Below, in pieces: positions 49,936-63,726 of a stretch of 64,000 bases of DNA (position 1 is its first letter; every line of letters begins with the position of its first letter). The notes beneath the pieces are model-generated. The model saw only the letters and a list, made by a program, of their open reading frames with translations, did no database searches and was not told the DNA's origin. Both the position numbers and the translations under genes were made by a program. Location: positions 20,237,871 through 20,301,870 of the forward strand of contig NC_135558.1 in the NCBI RefSeq assembly GCF_964340395.1, read 5' to 3'. The stretch is from Glandiceps talaboti (Eukaryota; Hemichordata; Enteropneusta; Spengelidae).

Positions 49936-50473
49936 TTTCTATTTTATATTTGTTTTTCATTTCTTTTCATTTTACTCGAGATATGTTTGTATGATCATTT
50001 TTTTTTTATCGTTACGAGTCTTACGACAATGACGTGAACTGCTCGGGGTTGCGCCTCTTGTGACGAGCGCCATCTACGACAAAAAGTAACCATTAGGTAT
50101 TTTATATTTTTTTTCATTTCTTTTCATTTTACTCGAGATATGTTTGTATGGTTATTTTTCAACTTGTTCTGAGAGCAACGAACACCCTGAGCAACAACCA
50201 CCTGTAGCAACAACATACGACATACCATGAATACAGTATCTATCTGATGCGGCGATCTATGTGTTCACTCACATATTGCGATTACAGTTTTAAGTCAGTA
50301 CGGATAACTTCTCTCGCCATTTAAAAAACAAATTACTGCCCCCAAAAATAGGGTTGGTCGGGTTATCGGAAAAACACATTGTTTCTGTTTACTGGTAACT
50401 GTCTTTCAGTATTTTCTAGTGGGTATTAAACGAGTCGTTAGTATATAACCTTATAACTTTGCTGTAAGTACTT

Positions 50474-50592
50474 GCCTACGGCCATACTACGTAGAAAACA
50501 CCGGTTCTCGTCCGATCACCGAAGTTAAGCTGCGTCGGGCGTGGTTAGTACTTGGATGGGAGACCGCCTGGGAATACCACGTGCCGTAGGCG
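50474..50592 (+). rRNA. 5S rRNA copy 20
   Basis: No difference from copy 1 seen; G-type spacer. Confidence 0.97.
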
Positions 50593-51130
50593 TTTCTATT
50601 TTATATTTGTTTTTCATTTCTTTTCATTTTACTCGAGATATGTTTGTATGATCATTTTTTTTTTATCGTTACGAGTCTTACGACAATGACGTGAACTGCT
50701 CGGGGTTGCGCCTCTTGTGACGAGCGCCATCTACGACAAAAAGTAACCATTAGGTATTTTATATTTTTTTTCATTTCTTTTCATTTTACTCGAGATATGT
50801 TTGTATGGTTATTTTTCAACTTGTTCTGAGAGCAACGAACACCCTGAGCAACAACCACCTGTAGCAACAACATACGACATACCATGAATACAGTATCTAT
50901 CTGATGCGGCGATCTATGTGTTCACTCACATATTGCGATTACAGTTTTAAGTCAGTACGGATAACTTCTCTCGCCATTTAAAAAACAAATTACTGCCCCC
51001 AAAAATAGGGTTGGTCGGGTTATCGGAAAAACACATTGTTTCTGTTTACTGGTAACTGTCTTTCAGTATTTTCTAGTGGGTATTAAACGAGTCGTTAGTA
51101 TATAACCTTATAACTTTGCTGTAAGTACTT

Positions 51131-51249
51131 GCCTACGGCCATACTACGTAGAAAACACCGGTTCTCGTCCGATCACCGAAGTTAAGCTGCGTCGGGCGTG
51201 GTTAGTACTTGGATGGGAGACCGCCTGGGAATACCACGTGCCGTGGGCG
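51131..51249 (+). rRNA. 5S rRNA copy 21 (helix I variant)
   Basis: A-to-G at gene position 115 (51,245) turns the U4-A115 pair into a U-G wobble, so the stem is kept. Confidence 0.95.
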
Positions 51250-51787
51250 TTTCTATTTTATATTTGTTTTTCATTTCTTTTCATTTTACTCGAGATATGT
51301 TTGTATGATCATTTTTTTTTTATCGTTACGAGTCTTACGACAATGACGTGAACTGCTCGGGGTTGCGCCTCTTGTGACGAGCGCCATCTACGACAAAAAG
51401 TAACCATTAGGTATTTTATATTTTTTTTCATTTCTTTTCATTTTACTCGAGATATGTTTGTATGGTTATTTTTCAACTTGTTCTGAGAGCAACGAACACC
51501 CTGAGCAACAACCACCTGTAGCAACAACATACGACATACCATGAATACAGTATCTATCTGATGCGGCGATCTATGTGTTCACTCACATATTGCGATTACA
51601 GTTTTAAGTCACTACGGATAACTTCTCTCGCCATTTAAAAAACAAATTACTGCCCCCAAAAATAGGGTTGGTCGGGTTATCGGAAAAACACATTGTTTCT
51701 GTTTACTGGTAACTGTCTTTCAGTATTTTCTAGTGGGTATTAAACGAGTCGTTAGTATATAACCTTATAACTTTGCTGTAAGTACTT

Positions 51788-51906
51788 GCCTACGGCCATA
51801 CTACGTAGAAAACACCGGTTCTCGTCCGATCACCGAAGTTAAGCTGCGTCGGGCGTGGTTAGTACTTGGATGGGAGACCGCCTGGGAATACCACGTGCCG
51901 TAGGCG
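51788..51906 (+). rRNA. 5S rRNA copy 22
   Basis: Gene unchanged; first C-type spacer after the long G-type run. Confidence 0.97.
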
Positions 51907-52444
51907 TTTCTATTTTATATTTGTTTTTCATTTCTTTTCATTTTACTCGAGATATGTTTGTATGATCATTTTTTTTTTATCGTTACGAGTCTTACGACAA
52001 TGACGTGAACTGCTCGGGGTTGCGCCTCTTGTGACGAGCGCCATCTACGACAAAAAGTAACCATTAGGTATTTTATATTTTTTTTCATTTCTTTTCATTT
52101 TACTCGAGATATGTTTGTATGGTTATTTTTCAACTTGTTCTGAGAGCAACGAACACCCTGAGCAACAACCACCTGTAGCAACAACATACGACATACCATG
52201 AATACAGTATCTATCTGATGCGGCGATCTATGTGTTCACTCACATATTGCGATTACAGTTTTAAGTCAGTACGGATAACTTCTCTCGCCATTTAAAAAAC
52301 AAATTACTGCCCCCAAAAATTGGGTTGGTCGGGTTATCGGAAAAACACATTGTTTCTGTTTACTGGTAACTGTCTTTCAGTATTTTCTAGTGGGTATTAA
52401 ACGAGTCGTTAGTATATAACCTTATAACTTTGCTGTAAGTACTT

Positions 52445-52563
52445 GCCTACGGCCATACTACGTAGAAAACACCGGTTCTCGTCCGATCACCGAAGTTAAG
52501 CTGCGTCGGGCGTGGTTAGTACTTGGATGGGAGACCGCCTGGGAATACCACGTGCCGTAGGCG
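52445..52563 (+). rRNA. 5S rRNA copy 23
   Basis: Gene unchanged; G-type spacer with an A-to-T change near 52,321; 9-T tract after the gene. Confidence 0.97.
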
Positions 52564-53100
52564 TTTCTATTTTATATTTGTTTTTCATTTCTTTTCATTT
52601 TACTCGAGATATGTTTGTATGATCATTTTTTTTTATCGTTACGAGTCTTACGACAATGACGTGAACTGCTCGGGGTTGCGCCTCTTGTGACGAGCGCCAT
52701 CTACGACAAAAAGTAACCATTAGGTATTTTATATTTTTTTTCATTTCTTTTCATTTTACTCGAGATATGTTTGTATGGTTATTTTTCAACTTGTTCTGAG
52801 AGCAACGAACACCCTGAGCAACAACCACCTGTAGCAACAACATACGACATACCATGAATACAGTATCTATCTGATGCGGCGATCTATGTGTTCACTCACA
52901 TATTGCGATTACAGTTTTAAGTCACTACGGATAACTTCTCTCGCCATTTAAAAAACAAATTACTGCCCCCAAAAATAGGGTTGGTCGGGTTATCGGAAAA
53001 ACACATTGTTTCTGTTTACTGGTAACTGTCTTTCAGTATTTTCTAGTGGGTATTAAACGAGTCGTTAGTATATAACCTTATAACTTTGCTGTAAGTACTT

Positions 53101-53219
53101 GCCTACGGCCATACTACGTAGAAAACACCGGTTCTCGTCCGATCACCGAAGTTAAGCTGCGTCGGGCGTGGTTAGTACTTGGATGGGAGACCGCCTGGGA
53201 ATACCACGTGCCGTAGGCG
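53101..53219 (+). rRNA. 5S rRNA copy 24
   Basis: Gene unchanged; C-type spacer; 656-bp unit. Confidence 0.97.
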
Positions 53220-53757
53220 TTTCTATTTTATATTTGTTTTTCATTTCTTTTCATTTTACTCGAGATATGTTTGTATGATCATTTTTTTTTTATCGTTACG
53301 AGTCTTACGACAATGACGTGAACTGCTCGGGGTTGCGCCTCTTGTGACGAGCGCCATCTACGACAAAAAGTAACCATTAGGTATTTTATATTTTTTTTCA
53401 TTTCTTTTCATTTTACTCGAGATATGTTTGTATGGTTATTTTTCAACTTGTTCTGAGAGCAACGAACACCCTGAGCAACAACCACCTGTAGCAACAACAT
53501 ACGACATACCATGAATACAGTATCTATCTGATGCGGCGATCTATGTGTTCACTCACATATTGCGATTACAGTTTTAAGTCAGTACGGATAACTTCTCTCG
53601 CCATTTAAAAAACAAATTACTGCCCCCAAAAATAGGGTTGGTCGGGTTATCGGAAAAACACATTGTTTCTGTTTACTGGTAACTGTCTTTCAGTATTTTC
53701 TAGTGGGTATTAAACGAGTCGTTAGTATATAACCTTATAACTTTGCTGTAAGTACTT

Positions 53758-53876
53758 GCCTACGGCCATACTACGTAGAAAACACCGGTTCTCGTCCGAT
53801 CACCGAAGTTAAGCTGCGTCGGGCGTGGTTAGTACTTGGATGGGAGACCGCCTGGGAATACCACGTGCCGTAGGCG
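53758..53876 (+). rRNA. 5S rRNA copy 25
   Basis: No difference from copy 1 seen; G-type spacer. Confidence 0.97.
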
Positions 53877-54414
53877 TTTCTATTTTATATTTGTTTTTCA
53901 TTTCTTTTCATTTTACTCGAGATATGTTTGTATGATCATTTTTTTTTTATCGTTACGAGTCTTACGACAATGACGTGAACTGCTCGGGGTTGCGCCTCTT
54001 GTGACGAGCGCCATCTACGACAAAAAGTAACCATTAGGTATTTTATATTTTTTTTCATTTCTTTTCATTTTACTCGAGATATGTTTGTATGGTTATTTTT
54101 CAACTTGTTCTGAGAGCAACGAACACCCTGAGCAACAACCACCTGTAGCAACAACATACGACATACCATGAATACAGTATCTATCTGATGCGGCGATCTA
54201 TGTGTTCACTCACATATTGCGATTACAGTTTTAAGTCAGTACGGATAACTTCTCTCGCCATTTAAAAAACAAATTACTGCCCCCAAAAATAGGGTTGGTC
54301 GGGTTATCGGAAAAACACATTGTTTCTGTTTACTGGTAACTGTCTTTCAGTATTTTCTAGTGGGTATTAAACGAGTCGTTAGTATATAACCTTATAACTT
54401 TGCTGTAAGTACTT

Positions 54415-54533
54415 GCCTACGGCCATACTACGTAGAAAACACCGGTTCTCGTCCGATCACCGAAGTTAAGCTGCGTCGGGCGTGGTTAGTACTTGGATGG
54501 GAGACCGCCTGGGAATACCACGTGCCGTAGGCG
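54415..54533 (+). rRNA. 5S rRNA copy 26
   Basis: No difference from copy 1 seen; G-type spacer. Confidence 0.97.
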
Positions 54534-55071
54534 TTTCTATTTTATATTTGTTTTTCATTTCTTTTCATTTTACTCGAGATATGTTTGTATGATCATTTTT
54601 TTTTTATCGTTACGAGTCTTACGACAATGACGTGAACTGCTCGGGGTTGCGCCTCTTGTGACGAGCGCCATCTACGACAAAAAGTAACCATTAGGTATTT
54701 TATATTTTTTTTCATTTCTTTTCATTTTACTCGAGATATGTTTGTATGGTTATTTTTCAACTTGTTCTGAGAGCAACGAACACCCTGAGCAACAACCACC
54801 TGTAGCAACAACATACGACATACCATGAATACAGTATCTATCTGATGCGGCGATCTATGTGTTCACTCACATATTGCGATTACAGTTTTAAGTCAGTACG
54901 GATAACTTCTCTCGCCATTTAAAAAACAAATTACTGCCCCCAAAAATAGGGTTGGTCGGGTTATCGGAAAAACACATTGTTTCTGTTTACTGGTAACTGT
55001 CTTTCAGTATTTTCTAGTGGGTATTAAACGAGTCGTTAGTATATAACCTTATAACTTTGCTGTAAGTACTT

Positions 55072-55190
55072 GCCTACGGCCATACTACGTAGAAAACACC
55101 GGTTCTCGTCCGATCACCGAAGTTAAGCTGCGTCGGGCGTGGTTAGTACTTGGATGGGAGACCGCCTGGGAATACCACGTGCCGTAGGCG
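55072..55190 (+). rRNA. 5S rRNA copy 27
   Basis: Gene unchanged; 9-T tract after the gene and an expanded T tract near 55,353. Confidence 0.97.
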
Positions 55191-55727
55191 TTTCTATTTT
55201 ATATTTGTTTTTCATTTCTTTTCATTTTACTCGAGATATGTTTGTATGATCATTTTTTTTTATCGTTACGAGTCTTACGACAATGACGTGAACTGCTCGG
55301 GGTTGCGCCTCTTGTGACGAGCGCCATCTACGACAAAAAGTAACCATTAGGTTTTTTTTTTTTTTTTTCATTTCTTTTCATTTTACTCGAGATATGTTTG
55401 TATGGTTATTTTTCAACTTGTTCTGAGAGCAACGAACACCCTGAGCAACAACCACCTGTAGCAACAACATACGACATACCATGAATACAGTATCTATCTG
55501 ATGCGGCGATCTATGTGTTCACTCACATATTGCGATTACAGTTTTAAGTCACTACGGATAACTTCTCTCGCCATTTAAAAAACAAATTACTGCCCCCAAA
55601 AATAGGGTTGGTCGGGTTATCGGAAAAACACATTGTTTCTGTTTACTGGTAACTGTCTTTCAGTATTTTCTAGTGGGTATTAAACGAGTCGTTAGTATAT
55701 AACCTTATAACTTTGCTGTAAGTACTT

Positions 55728-55846
55728 GCCTACGGCCATACTACGTAGAAAACACCGGTTCTCGTCCGATCACCGAAGTTAAGCTGCGTCGGGCGTGGTT
55801 AGTACTTGGATGGGAGACCGCCTGGGAATACCACGTGCCGTAGGCG
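55728..55846 (+). rRNA. 5S rRNA copy 28
   Basis: Gene unchanged; C-type spacer; 11-T tract after the gene. Confidence 0.97.
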
Positions 55847-56385
55847 TTTCTATTTTATATTTGTTTTTCATTTCTTTTCATTTTACTCGAGATATGTTTG
55901 TATGATCATTTTTTTTTTTATCGTTACGAGTCTTACGACAATGACGTGAACTGCTCGGGGTTGCGCCTCTTGTGACGAGCGCCATCTACGACAAAAAGTA
56001 ACCATTAGGTATTTTATATTTTTTTTCATTTCTTTTCATTTTACTCGAGATATGTTTGTATGGTTATTTTTCAACTTGTTCTGAGAGCAACGAACACCCT
56101 GAGCAACAACCACCTGTAGCAACAACATACGACATACCATGAATACAGTATCTATCTGATGCGGCGATCTATGTGTTCACTCACATATTGCGATTACAGT
56201 TTTAAGTCACTACGGATAACTTCTCTCGCCATTTAAAAAACAAATTACTGCCCCCAAAAATAGGGTTGGTCGGGTTATCGGAAAAACACATTGTTTCTGT
56301 TTACTGGTAACTGTCTTTCAGTATTTTCTAGTGGGTATTAAACGAGTCGTTAGTATATAACCTTATAACTTTGCTGTAAGTACTT

Positions 56386-56504
56386 GCCTACGGCCATACT
56401 ACGTAGAAAACACCGGTTCTCGTCCGATCACCGAAGTTAAGCTGCGTCGGGCGTGGTTAGTACTTGGATGGGAGACCGCCTGGGAATACCACGTGCCGTA
56501 GGCG
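56386..56504 (+). rRNA. 5S rRNA copy 29
   Basis: No difference from copy 1 seen; C-type spacer. Confidence 0.97.
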
Positions 56505-57042
56505 TTTCTATTTTATATTTGTTTTTCATTTCTTTTCATTTTACTCGAGATATGTTTGTATGATCATTTTTTTTTTATCGTTACGAGTCTTACGACAATG
56601 ACGTGAACTGCTCGGGGTTGCGCCTCTTGTGACGAGCGCCATCTACGACAAAAAGTAACCATTAGGTATTTTATATTTTTTTTCATTTCTTTTCATTTTA
56701 CTCGAGATATGTTTGTATGGTTATTTTTCAACTTGTTCTGAGAGCAACGAACACCCTGAGCAACAACCACCTGTAGCAACAACATACGACATACCATGAA
56801 TACAGTATCTATCTGATGCGGCGATCTATGTGTTCACTCACATATTGCGATTACAGTTTTAAGTCACTACGGATAACTTCTCTCGCCATTTAAAAAACAA
56901 ATTACTGCCCCCAAAAATAGGGTTGGTCGGGTTATCGGAAAAACACATTGTTTCTGTTTACTGGTAACTGTCTTTCAGTATTTTCTAGTGGGTATTAAAC
57001 GAGTCGTTAGTATATAACCTTATAACTTTGCTGTAAGTACTT

Positions 57043-57161
57043 GCCTACGGCCATACTACGTAGAAAACACCGGTTCTCGTCCGATCACCGAAGTTAAGCT
57101 GCGTCGGGCGTGGTTAGTACTTGGATGGGAGACCGCCTGGGAATACCACGTGCCGTAGGCG
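57043..57161 (+). rRNA. 5S rRNA copy 30
   Basis: Gene unchanged; C-type spacer; 9-T tract. Confidence 0.97.
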
Positions 57162-57698
57162 TTTCTATTTTATATTTGTTTTTCATTTCTTTTCATTTTA
57201 CTCGAGATATGTTTGTATGATCATTTTTTTTTATCGTTACGAGTCTTACGACAATGACGTGAACTGCTCGGGGTTGCGCCTCTTGTGACGAGCGCCATCT
57301 ACGACAAAAAGTAACCATTAGGTATTTTATATTTTTTTTCATTTCTTTTCATTTTACTCGAGATATGTTTGTATGGTTATTTTTCAACTTGTTCTGAGAG
57401 CAACGAACACCCTGAGCAACAACCACCTGTAGCAACAACATACGACATACCATGAATACAGTATCTATCTGATGCGGCGATCTATGTGTTCACTCACATA
57501 TTGCGATTACAGTTTTAAGTCAGTACGGATAACTTCTCTCGCCATTTAAAAAACAAATTACTGCCCCCAAAAATAGGGTTGGTCGGGTTATCGGAAAAAC
57601 ACATTGTTTCTGTTTACTGGTAACTGTCTTTCAGTATTTTCTAGTGGGTATTAAACGAGTCGTTAGTATATAACCTTATAACTTTGCTGTAAGTACTT

Positions 57699-57817
57699 GC
57701 CTACGGCCATACTACGTAGAAAACACCGGTTCTCGTCCGATCACCGAAGTTAAGCTGCGTCGGGCGTGGTTAGTACTTGGATGGGAGACCGCCTGGGAAT
57801 ACCACGTGCCGTAGGCG
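57699..57817 (+). rRNA. 5S rRNA copy 31
   Basis: Gene unchanged; G-type spacer; first member of the strictly alternating run of copies 31-40. Confidence 0.97.
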
Positions 57818-58355
57818 TTTCTATTTTATATTTGTTTTTCATTTCTTTTCATTTTACTCGAGATATGTTTGTATGATCATTTTTTTTTATCGTTACGAGT
57901 CTTACGACAATGACGTGAACTGCTCGGGGTTGCGCCTCTTGTGACGAGCGCCATCTACGACAAAAAGTAACCATTAGGTATTTTATATTTTTTTTTCATT
58001 TCTTTTCATTTTACTCGAGATATGTTTGTATGGTTATTTTTCAACTTGTTCTGAGAGCAACGAACACCCTGAGCAACAACCACCTGTAGCAACAACATAC
58101 GACATACCATGAATACAGTATCTATCTGATGCGGCGATCTATGTGTTCACTCACATATTGCGATTACAGTTTTAAGTCACTACGGATAACTTCTCTCGCC
58201 ATTTAAAAAACAAATTACTGCCCCCAAAAATAGGGTTGGTCGGGTTATCGGAAAAACACATTGTTTCTGTTTACTGGTAACTGTCTTTCAGTATTTTCTA
58301 GTGGGTATTAAACGAGTCGTTAGTATATAACCTTATAACTTTGCTGTAAGTACTT

Positions 58356-58474
58356 GCCTACGGCCATACTACGTAGAAAACACCGGTTCTCGTCCGATCA
58401 CCGAAGTTAAGCTGCGTCGGGCGTGGTTAGTACTTGGATGGGAGACCGCCTGGGAATACCACGTGCCGTAGGCG
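58356..58474 (+). rRNA. 5S rRNA copy 32
   Basis: Gene unchanged; C-type spacer; 9-T tract; the following spacer has a C-to-A change near 58,730. Confidence 0.97.
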
Positions 58475-59011
58475 TTTCTATTTTATATTTGTTTTTCATT
58501 TCTTTTCATTTTACTCGAGATATGTTTGTATGATCATTTTTTTTTATCGTTACGAGTCTTACGACAATGACGTGAACTGCTCGGGGTTGCGCCTCTTGTG
58601 ACGAGCGCCATCTACGACAAAAAGTAACCATTAGGTATTTTATATTTTTTTTCATTTCTTTTCATTTTACTCGAGATATGTTTGTATGGTTATTTTTCAA
58701 CTTGTTCTGAGAGCAACGAACACCCTGAGAAACAACCACCTGTAGCAACAACATACGACATACCATGAATACAGTATCTATCTGATGCGGCGATCTATGT
58801 GTTCACTCACATATTGCGATTACAGTTTTAAGTCAGTACGGATAACTTCTCTCGCCATTTAAAAAACAAATTACTGCCCCCAAAAATAGGGTTGGTCGGG
58901 TTATCGGAAAAACACATTGTTTCTGTTTACTGGTAACTGTCTTTCAGTATTTTCTAGTGGGTATTAAACGAGTCGTTAGTATATAACCTTATAACTTTGC
59001 TGTAAGTACTT

Positions 59012-59130
59012 GCCTACGGCCATACTACGTAGAAAACACCGGTTCTCGTCCGATCACCGAAGTTAAGCTGCGTCGGGCGTGGTTAGTACTTGGATGGGAG
59101 ACCGCCTGGGAATACCACGTGCCGTAGGCG
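59012..59130 (+). rRNA. 5S rRNA copy 33
   Basis: Gene unchanged; G-type spacer; 9-T tract. Confidence 0.97.
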
Positions 59131-59667
59131 TTTCTATTTTATATTTGTTTTTCATTTCTTTTCATTTTACTCGAGATATGTTTGTATGATCATTTTTTTT
59201 TATCGTTACGAGTCTTACGACAATGACGTGAACTGCTCGGGGTTGCGCCTCTTGTGACGAGCGCCATCTACGACAAAAAGTAACCATTAGGTATTTTATT
59301 TTTTTTTTCATTTCTTTTCATTTTACTCGAGATATGTTTGTATGGTTATTTTTCAACTTGTTCTGAGAGCAACGAACACCCTGAGCAACAACCACCTGTA
59401 GCAACAACATACGACATACCATGAATACAGTATCTATCTGATGCGGCGATCTATGTGTTCACTCACATATTGCGATTACAGTTTTAAGTCACTACGGATA
59501 ACTTCTCTCGCCATTTAAAAAACAAATTACTGCCCCCAAAAATAGGGTTGGTCGGGTTATCGGAAAAACACATTGTTTCTGTTTACTGGTAACTGTCTTT
59601 CAGTATTTTCTAGTGGGTATTAAACGAGTCGTTAGTATATAACCTTATAACTTTGCTGTAAGTACTT

Positions 59668-59786
59668 GCCTACGGCCATACTACGTAGAAAACACCGGTT
59701 CTCGTCCGATCACCGAAGTTAAGCTGCGTCGGGCGTGGTTAGTACTTGGATGGGAGACCGCCTGGGAATACCACGTGCCGTAGGCG
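59668..59786 (+). rRNA. 5S rRNA copy 34
   Basis: Gene unchanged; C-type spacer. Confidence 0.97.
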
Positions 59787-60324
59787 TTTCTATTTTATAT
59801 TTGTTTTTCATTTCTTTTCATTTTACTCGAGATATGTTTGTATGATCATTTTTTTTTTATCGTTACGAGTCTTACGACAATGACGTGAACTGCTCGGGGT
59901 TGCGCCTCTTGTGACGAGCGCCATCTACGACAAAAAGTAACCATTAGGTATTTTATATTTTTTTTCATTTCTTTTCATTTTACTCGAGATATGTTTGTAT
60001 GGTTATTTTTCAACTTGTTCTGAGAGCAACGAACACCCTGAGCAACAACCACCTGTAGCAACAACATACGACATACCATGAATACAGTATCTATCTGATG
60101 CGGCGATCTATGTGTTCACTCACATATTGCGATTACAGTTTAAAGTCAGTACGGATAACTTCTCTCGCCATTTAAAAAACAAATTACTGCCCCCAAAAAT
60201 AGGGTTGGTCGGGTTATCGGAAAAACACATTGTTTCTGTTTACTGGTAACTGTCTTTCAGTATTTTCTAGTGGGTATTAAACGAGTCGTTAGTATATAAC
60301 CTTATAACTTTGCTGTAAGTACTT

Positions 60325-60443
60325 GCCTACGGCCATACTACGTAGAAAACACCAGTTCTCGTCCGATCACCGAAGTTAAGCTGCGTCGGGCGTGGTTAGT
60401 ACTTGGATGGGAGACCGCCTGGGAATACCACGTGCCGTAGGCG
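60325..60443 (+). rRNA. 5S rRNA copy 35 (variant)
   Basis: G-to-A at gene position 30 (60,354; aacaccagttctc); the G-type spacer has a T-to-A change near 60,142. Confidence 0.95.
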
Positions 60444-60980
60444 TTTCTATTTTATATTTGTTTTTCATTTCTTTTCATTTTACTCGAGATATGTTTGTAT
60501 GATCATTTTTTTTTTATCGTTACGAGTCTTACGACAATGACGTGAACTGCTCGGGGTTGCGCCTCTTGTGACGAGCGCCATCTACGACAAAAAGTAACCA
60601 TTAGGTATTTTTTTTTTTTTTCATTTCTTTTCATTTTACTCGAGATATGTTTGTATGGTTATTTTTCAACTTGTTCTGAGAGCAACGAACACCCTGAGCA
60701 ACAACCACCTGTAGCAACAACATACGACATACCATGAATACAGTATCTATCTGATGCGGCGATCTATGTGTTCACTCACATATTGCGATTACAGTTTTAA
60801 GTCACTACGGATAACTTCTCTCGCCATTTAAAAAACAAATTACTGCCCCCAAAAATAGGGTTGGTCGGGTTATCGGAAAAACACATTGTTTCTGTTTACT
60901 GGTAACTGTCTTTCAGTATTTTCTAGTGGGTATTAAACGAGTCGTTAGTATATAACCTTATAACTTTGCTGTAAGTACTT

Positions 60981-61099
60981 GCCTACGGCCATACTACGTA
61001 GAAAACACCGGTTCTCGTCCGATCACCGAAGTTAAGCTGCGTCGGGCGTGGTTAGTACTTGGATGGGAGACCGCCTGGGAATACCACGTGCCGTAGGCG
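60981..61099 (+). rRNA. 5S rRNA copy 36
   Basis: Gene unchanged; C-type spacer with a long T tract near 60,608. Confidence 0.97.
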
Positions 61100-61637
61100 T
61101 TTCTATTTTATATTTGTTTTTCATTTCTTTTCATTTTACTCGAGATATGTTTGTATGATCATTTTTTTTTTATCGTTACGAGTCTTACGACAATGACGTG
61201 AACTGCTCGGGGTTGCGCCTCTTGTGACGAGCGCCATCTACGACAAAAAGTAACCATTAGGTATTTTATATTTTTTTTCATTTCTTTTCATTTTACTCGA
61301 GATATGTTTGTATGGTTATTTTTCAACTTGTTCTGAGAGCAACGAACACCCTGAGCAACAACCACCTGTAGCAACAACATACGACATACCATGAATACAG
61401 TATCTATCTGATGCGGCGATCTATGTGTTCACTCACATATTGCGATTACAGTTTTAAGTCAGTACGGATAACTTCTCTCGCCATTTAAAAAACAAATTAC
61501 TGCCCCCAAAAATAGGGTTGGTCGGGTTATCGGAAAAACACATTGTTTCTGTTTACTGGTAACTGTCTTTCAGTATTTTCTAGTGGGTATTAAACGAGTC
61601 GTTAGTATATAACCTTATAACTTTGCTGTAAGTACTT

Positions 61638-61756
61638 GCCTACGGCCATACTACGTAGAAAACACCGGTTCTCGTCCGATCACCGAAGTTAAGCTGCGTC
61701 GGGCGTGGTTAGTACTTGGATGGGAGACCGCCTGGGAATACCACGTGCCGTAGGCG
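61638..61756 (+). rRNA. 5S rRNA copy 37
   Basis: No difference from copy 1 seen; G-type spacer. Confidence 0.97.
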
Positions 61757-62294
61757 TTTCTATTTTATATTTGTTTTTCATTTCTTTTCATTTTACTCGA
61801 GATATGTTTGTATGATCATTTTTTTTTTATCGTTACGAGTCTTACGACAATGACGTGAACTGCTCGGGGTTGCGCCTCTTGTGACGAGCGCCATCTACGA
61901 CAAAAAGTAACCATTAGGTATTTTATATTTTTTTTCATTTCTTTTCATTTTACTCGAGATATGTTTGTATGGTTATTTTTCAACTTGTTCTGAGAGCAAC
62001 GAACACCCTGAGCAACAACCACCTGTAGCAACAACATACGACATACCATGAATACAGTATCTATCTGATGCGGCGATCTATGTGTTCACTCACATATTGC
62101 GATTACAGTTTTAAGTCACTACGGATAACTTCTCTCGCCATTTAAAAAACAAATTACTGCCCCCAAAAATAGGGTTGGTCGGGTTATCGGAAAAACACAT
62201 TGTTTCTGTTTACTGGTAACTGTCTTTCAGTATTTTCTAGTGGGTATTAAACGAGTCGTTAGTATATAACCTTATAACTTTGCTGTAAGTACTT

Positions 62295-62413
62295 GCCTAC
62301 GGCCATACTACGTAGAAAACACCGGTTCTCGTCCGATCACCGAAGTTAAGCTGCGTCGGGCGTGGTTAGTACTTGGATGGGAGACCGCCTGGGAATACCA
62401 CGTGCCGTAGGCG
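62295..62413 (+). rRNA. 5S rRNA copy 38
   Basis: No difference from copy 1 seen; C-type spacer. Confidence 0.97.
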
Positions 62414-62951
62414 TTTCTATTTTATATTTGTTTTTCATTTCTTTTCATTTTACTCGAGATATGTTTGTATGATCATTTTTTTTTTATCGTTACGAGTCTT
62501 ACGACAATGACGTGAACTGCTCGGGGTTGCGCCTCTTGTGACGAGCGCCATCTACGACAAAAAGTAACCATTAGGTATTTTATATTTTTTTTCATTTCTT
62601 TTCATTTTACTCGAGATATGTTTGTATGGTTATTTTTCAACTTGTTCTGAGAGCAACGAACACCCTGAGCAACAACCACCTGTAGCAACAACATACGACA
62701 TACCATGAATACAGTATCTATCTGATGCGGCGATCTATGTGTTCACTCACATATTGCGATTACAGTTTTAAGTCAGTACGGATAACTTCTCTCGCCATTT
62801 AAAAAACAAATTACTGCCCCCAAAAATAGGGTTGGTCGGGTTATCGGAAAAACACATTGTTTCTGTTTACTGGTAACTGTCTTTCAGTATTTTCTAGTGG
62901 GTATTAAACGAGTCGTTAGTATATAACCTTATAACTTTGCTGTAAGTACTT

Positions 62952-63070
62952 GCCTACGGCCATACTACGTAGAAAACACCGGTTCTCGTCCGATCACCGA
63001 AGTTAAGCTGCGTCGGGCGTGGTTAGTACTTGGATAGGAGACCGCCTGGGAATACCACGTGCCGTAGGCG
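62952..63070 (+). rRNA. 5S rRNA copy 39 (C-box variant)
   Basis: G-to-A at gene position 85 (63,036; ttggataggagacc), within the C-box; G-type spacer; 9-T tract. Confidence 0.95.
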
Positions 63071-63607
63071 TTTCTATTTTATATTTGTTTTTCATTTCTT
63101 TTCATTTTACTCGAGATATGTTTGTATGATCATTTTTTTTTATCGTTACGAGTCTTACGACAATGACGTGAACTGCTCGGGGTTGCGCCTCTTGTGACGA
63201 GCGCCATCTACGACAAAAAGTAACCATTAGGTATTTTATATTTTTTTTCATTTCTTTTCATTTTACTCGAGATATGTTTGTATGGTTATTTTTCAACTTG
63301 TTCTGAGAGCAACGAACACCCTGAGCAACAACCACCTGTAGCAACAACATACGACATACCATGAATACAGTATCTATCTGATGCGGCGATCTATGTGTTC
63401 ACTCACATATTGCGATTACAGTTTTAAGTCACTACGGATAACTTCTCTCGCCATTTAAAAAACAAATTACTGCCCCCAAAAATAGGGTTGGTCGGGTTAT
63501 CGGAAAAACACATTGTTTCTGTTTACTGGTAACTGTCTTTCAGTATTTTCTAGTGGGTATTAAACGAGTCGTTAGTATATAACCTTATAACTTTGCTGTA
63601 AGTACTT

Positions 63608-63726
63608 GCCTACGGCCATACTACGTAGAAAACACCGGTTCTCGTCCGATCACCGAAGTTAAGCTGCGTCGGGCGTGGTTAGTACTTGGATGGGAGACCG
63701 CCTGGGAATACCACGTGCCGTAGGCG
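63608..63726 (+). rRNA. 5S rRNA copy 40
   Basis: Gene unchanged; C-type spacer; last complete copy, followed by 274 bp of spacer to the window edge. Confidence 0.97.
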
